64,000 bases of DNA, from positions 558,001-622,000 of the forward strand of contig NZ_JAMXKF010000004.1 of assembly GCF_024220585.1 (NCBI RefSeq), read 5' to 3'. This DNA comes from Dyadobacter diqingensis. Lineage in GTDB: Bacteria; Bacteroidota; Bacteroidia; Cytophagales; Spirosomataceae. Both the position numbers and the translations under genes were made by a program. The notes under the pieces are model-generated. The model was not told the DNA's origin. It made no database searches and was given only the letters and a program-made list of their open reading frames with translations. Shown piece by piece: positions 62,519 to 64,000 of this stretch. Positions within the stretch are counted from its first letter, which is position 1. Each line of letters begins with the position of its first letter.

Positions 62519-63415
62519 ATGAAATACGTTATCACAGGAGCCAGCGGAAAGACAGGAAAAGTAGCGGCAGAAAAATTACTGGAGGCCGGACAGGAAGTCG
62601 TTGTTGTGGGCCGGAAAGCGGAAGGACTACAATCGCTTGTAGAGAAGGGAGCGTCCGCTGCCATTGGCGATCTCACCGACGAAGATTTTCTAACAAAAAC
62701 ATTTGCCGGTGTCGATGCGGTGTACGCCATTATTCCTCCTATCTGGAGTATTACAGAATCATGGCGTGCATATCAGCGCCGCGTGGGTACGGCTATCACC
62801 AATGCAATTGAAAACGCAGGGGTGAAACATGTGGTGATATTGAGCTCAATGGGTTCTCAGCTTGCTCCTTTTGGCGCAGGACCTGTAAGCGGACTTGGTG
62901 AGTGGGAACAACAATTGCAGAATGTCCCGGGTTTGAACGTCCTCGCACTGAGACCGGGATTTTTCATGGAGAATCTTTACGCCTACATACCACAGATTAA
63001 AGGCCAGGGCGCATTTGGTGATTCCCTTCACGCCGACCTTAAAGTACCTTTTGTCCATACAAAAGACATTGGCGAGGCAGCTGCCAAACAACTGCTTGCA
63101 CTTGATTTTAAAGGTTTCTCTCGCGAATTCGTTTCTGGTAATCGTGATTACACCATTCAGGAAGCCGCTAAAATACTGGGAGAAGCCATTAATTTACCTG
63201 CTTTGCAGTATATCCAGTATCCTTCTGATGCCGCGAAAGAAGGGATGATTTCTGCCGGAGTACCGGCACCGATCGCCGAAGGTTATACAGAATTGTGGAA
63301 GGGGCTTAATTCCGGGAAATATCTTGCGGACTTTGTCCGGACACCTGAAAACACAACCCAGACTTCCCTGGATGACTTTGCAAAAGAGTTTACGGCGGTT
63401 TATCAGAATAGTTAA
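62519..63415 (+). CDS. NmrA-like NAD(P)H-binding protein
   Basis: 298 residues from the ATG at 62519; an in-frame ATG at 62498 lies within the operator. The Rossmann fold starts YVITGASGKTGKVAAEKLLEAG with a GxxGxxG motif, then VVVVGRKAEG. An HVVILSSMGSQ strand and an LALRPGFFMENL segment match the NmrA/QOR2-type atypical short-chain reductase family. No catalytic Tyr-x3-Lys pair is evident, so it may be a redox sensor or a quinone reductase. It is controlled, probably, by the TetR protein encoded just upstream. Confidence 0.9.
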   Translation: MKYVITGASGKTGKVAAEKLLEAGQEVVVVGRKAEGLQSLVEKGASAAIGDLTDEDFLTKTFAGVDAVYAIIPPIWSITESWRAYQRRVGTAITNAIENAGVKHVVILSSMGSQLAPFGAGPVSGLGEWEQQLQNVPGLNVLALRPGFFMENLYAYIPQIKGQGAFGDSLHADLKVPFVHTKDIGEAAAKQLLALDFKGFSREFVSGNRDYTIQEAAKILGEAINLPALQYIQYPSDAAKEGMISAGVPAPIAEGYTELWKGLNSGKYLADFVRTPENTTQTSLDDFAKEFTAVYQNS

Positions 63416-63798
63416 TAGCCTAAATCTATTTCAGAAAGTAAGAACGCATATTTTTAAAAAACTGACCTTCGTCATTATTTAACAGAATAAAGTTTTTAAT
63501 CTTTGCCACCAGTCAAATACTCAGCGTATTTGAGGTGAGAAAATATTCTTAAAAATCCCTGGCAGCATGCCGGGGATTTTTGTTTGCAGTCACTCCGGGA
63601 GCCCTCCATTAATCTCACAAATACCATTTAATCAATAACTTACAAAAAACAGTTATATTTAACACTAGAATGTATGTGCCTGTTTTATCAAAGGCTTAAT
63701 CATACCAAAAAAATATTTTACTTTTTTTTACAATTTCCTGTAACCTTTTACCGCTGCTCAGGTTTCCACTATAAGAACACTAAAAAAGGTAAATACTG
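63416..63798. other. Intergenic region with hairpins, possible small RNA
   Basis: 383 AT-rich bases. They contain a 7-base hairpin and a terminator at 63514-63581, listed separately. The last 100 bases before the sigma factor hold no exact promoter consensus. Confidence 0.5.
63514..63581 (+). terminator. Hairpin plus Rho-independent terminator
   Basis: CAAATAC-TCAGC-GTATTTG (63514-63532), then AAATCCCTGGC pairing with GCCGGGGATTT (63553-63579, one T-G pair) and a T run. It ends 166 bases after the NmrA-like gene. It could terminate that transcript or a short independent RNA. Confidence 0.75.
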
Positions 63799-64000
63799 TT
63801 GAACACGCTAACGGATAATTCGCTGATGCTCCGGGTAAAATCCGGGGACCTTGATAAGATGGGATTGCTCTTTGAGCGGTACCACCGTCCGTTGTTTTCA
63901 TTCCTGTATCATATGACAGGCAAGGCGGATGTCAGCGAAGATCTTGTGCAGAACGTATTTTACCGGATGCTGAAATACCGCCATACTTTTACGGGAGAAG
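63799..64000 (+). CDS. ECF sigma-70 factor, N-terminal part
   Basis: 67 codons visible from a TTG at 63799 to the window end; read directly from the sequence. Region 2 is clear: GLLFERYHRPLFSFLYHMTG followed by SEDLVQNVFYRMLKYRHTF, the core-binding and -10 recognition helix of ECF sigma factors. Some upstream in-frame alternative start cannot be excluded. The rest of the gene, and any anti-sigma partner, lie to the right of the window. Confidence 0.88.
   Translation, partial: MNTLTDNSLMLRVKSGDLDKMGLLFERYHRPLFSFLYHMTGKADVSEDLVQNVFYRMLKYRHTFTGE

Noticed and set aside
1..64000. Search by eye for tRNA, CRISPR, IS elements and phage genes
   Set aside because: No repeated spacer array, transposase, integrase or tRNA-like cloverleaf was seen; absence cannot be proven without a covariance search.

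Overview
The window looks like chromosome of a Bacteroidota member of the order Cytophagales. A Dyadobacter-like or related Spirosomataceae genome is my best guess; this is an inference from gene content, not from a marker gene. Supporting signs are three SusC/SusD pairs, a type IX secretion (T9SS) sorting domain, a hybrid two-component regulator, FecI/FecR pairs, DUF1800/DUF1501 proteins, and many promoters with the Bacteroidota -7 box TAnnTTTG. I saw no tRNA, rRNA, CRISPR array, insertion sequence or phage gene.

Layout. (1) 1-3506, minus strand: an operon of a T9SS cargo protein, a DUF1800 protein and a DUF1501 protein cut by the window edge. (2) 4010-9365, plus strand: housekeeping and stress genes (luciferase-like monooxygenase, WYL regulator, DinB, DUF3861, a novel lipoprotein, FMN reductase, carbonic anhydrase). 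(3) 9451-15277: an oligopeptidase B-like S9 peptidase, a collagen-like lipoprotein and DNA polymerase I. (4) 15373-20248, minus: a SusD/SusC pair with no enzyme. (5) 20637-22807, minus: threonine synthase and a LysR regulator. (6) 22950-23859: two tandem cysteine-rich small lipoproteins. (7) 23990-35715, plus: a compact fructan utilisation locus (sensor-regulator, sugar MFS porter, fructokinase, SusC, SusD, GH32). (8) 36113-38722: a DUF3857/transglutaminase/DUF2569 protein. (9) 39208-42969: a PA14-type protein and a sorbosone-dehydrogenase-like propeller fused to an azurin-type copper domain. (10) 43144-52880: sigma factor, FecR anti-sigma, a SusC with an STN domain, SusD, an exported RraA-like protein and a Tat-exported enolase-superfamily protein. 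(11) 52961-60217: a VOC protein, a large nucleotide-transporter-like/HEAT/cyclic-nucleotide-binding protein, and a convergent operon of histidine kinase, response regulator, response regulator-adenylate cyclase and HD hydrolase. (12) 60430-64000: an aldo/keto reductase, a small secreted protein, a TetR/NmrA pair sharing a duplicated operator, and the start of another ECF sigma factor.

How parts work together. In the fructan locus the regulator should sense fructose in the periplasm and activate an operon that takes up fructan (SusCD), cleaves it (GH32), moves fructose inward (MFS) and phosphorylates it (PfkB kinase). Three copies of TGTATCAA lie in the regulatory gap. Genes 39208-52880 may form a second sugar system: oxidation of an aldose by the propeller-azurin protein, then sensing and uptake of the acid through SusC/FecR/sigma, then dehydration and aldol chemistry by the exported enolase-superfamily and RraA-like proteins. 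This is a hypothesis from order and domains. The convergent genes at 53507-60217 look like a cAMP module: a cyclase with the Lys/Thr pair of class IIIb enzymes faces a transporter-like protein carrying an intact cyclic-nucleotide site.
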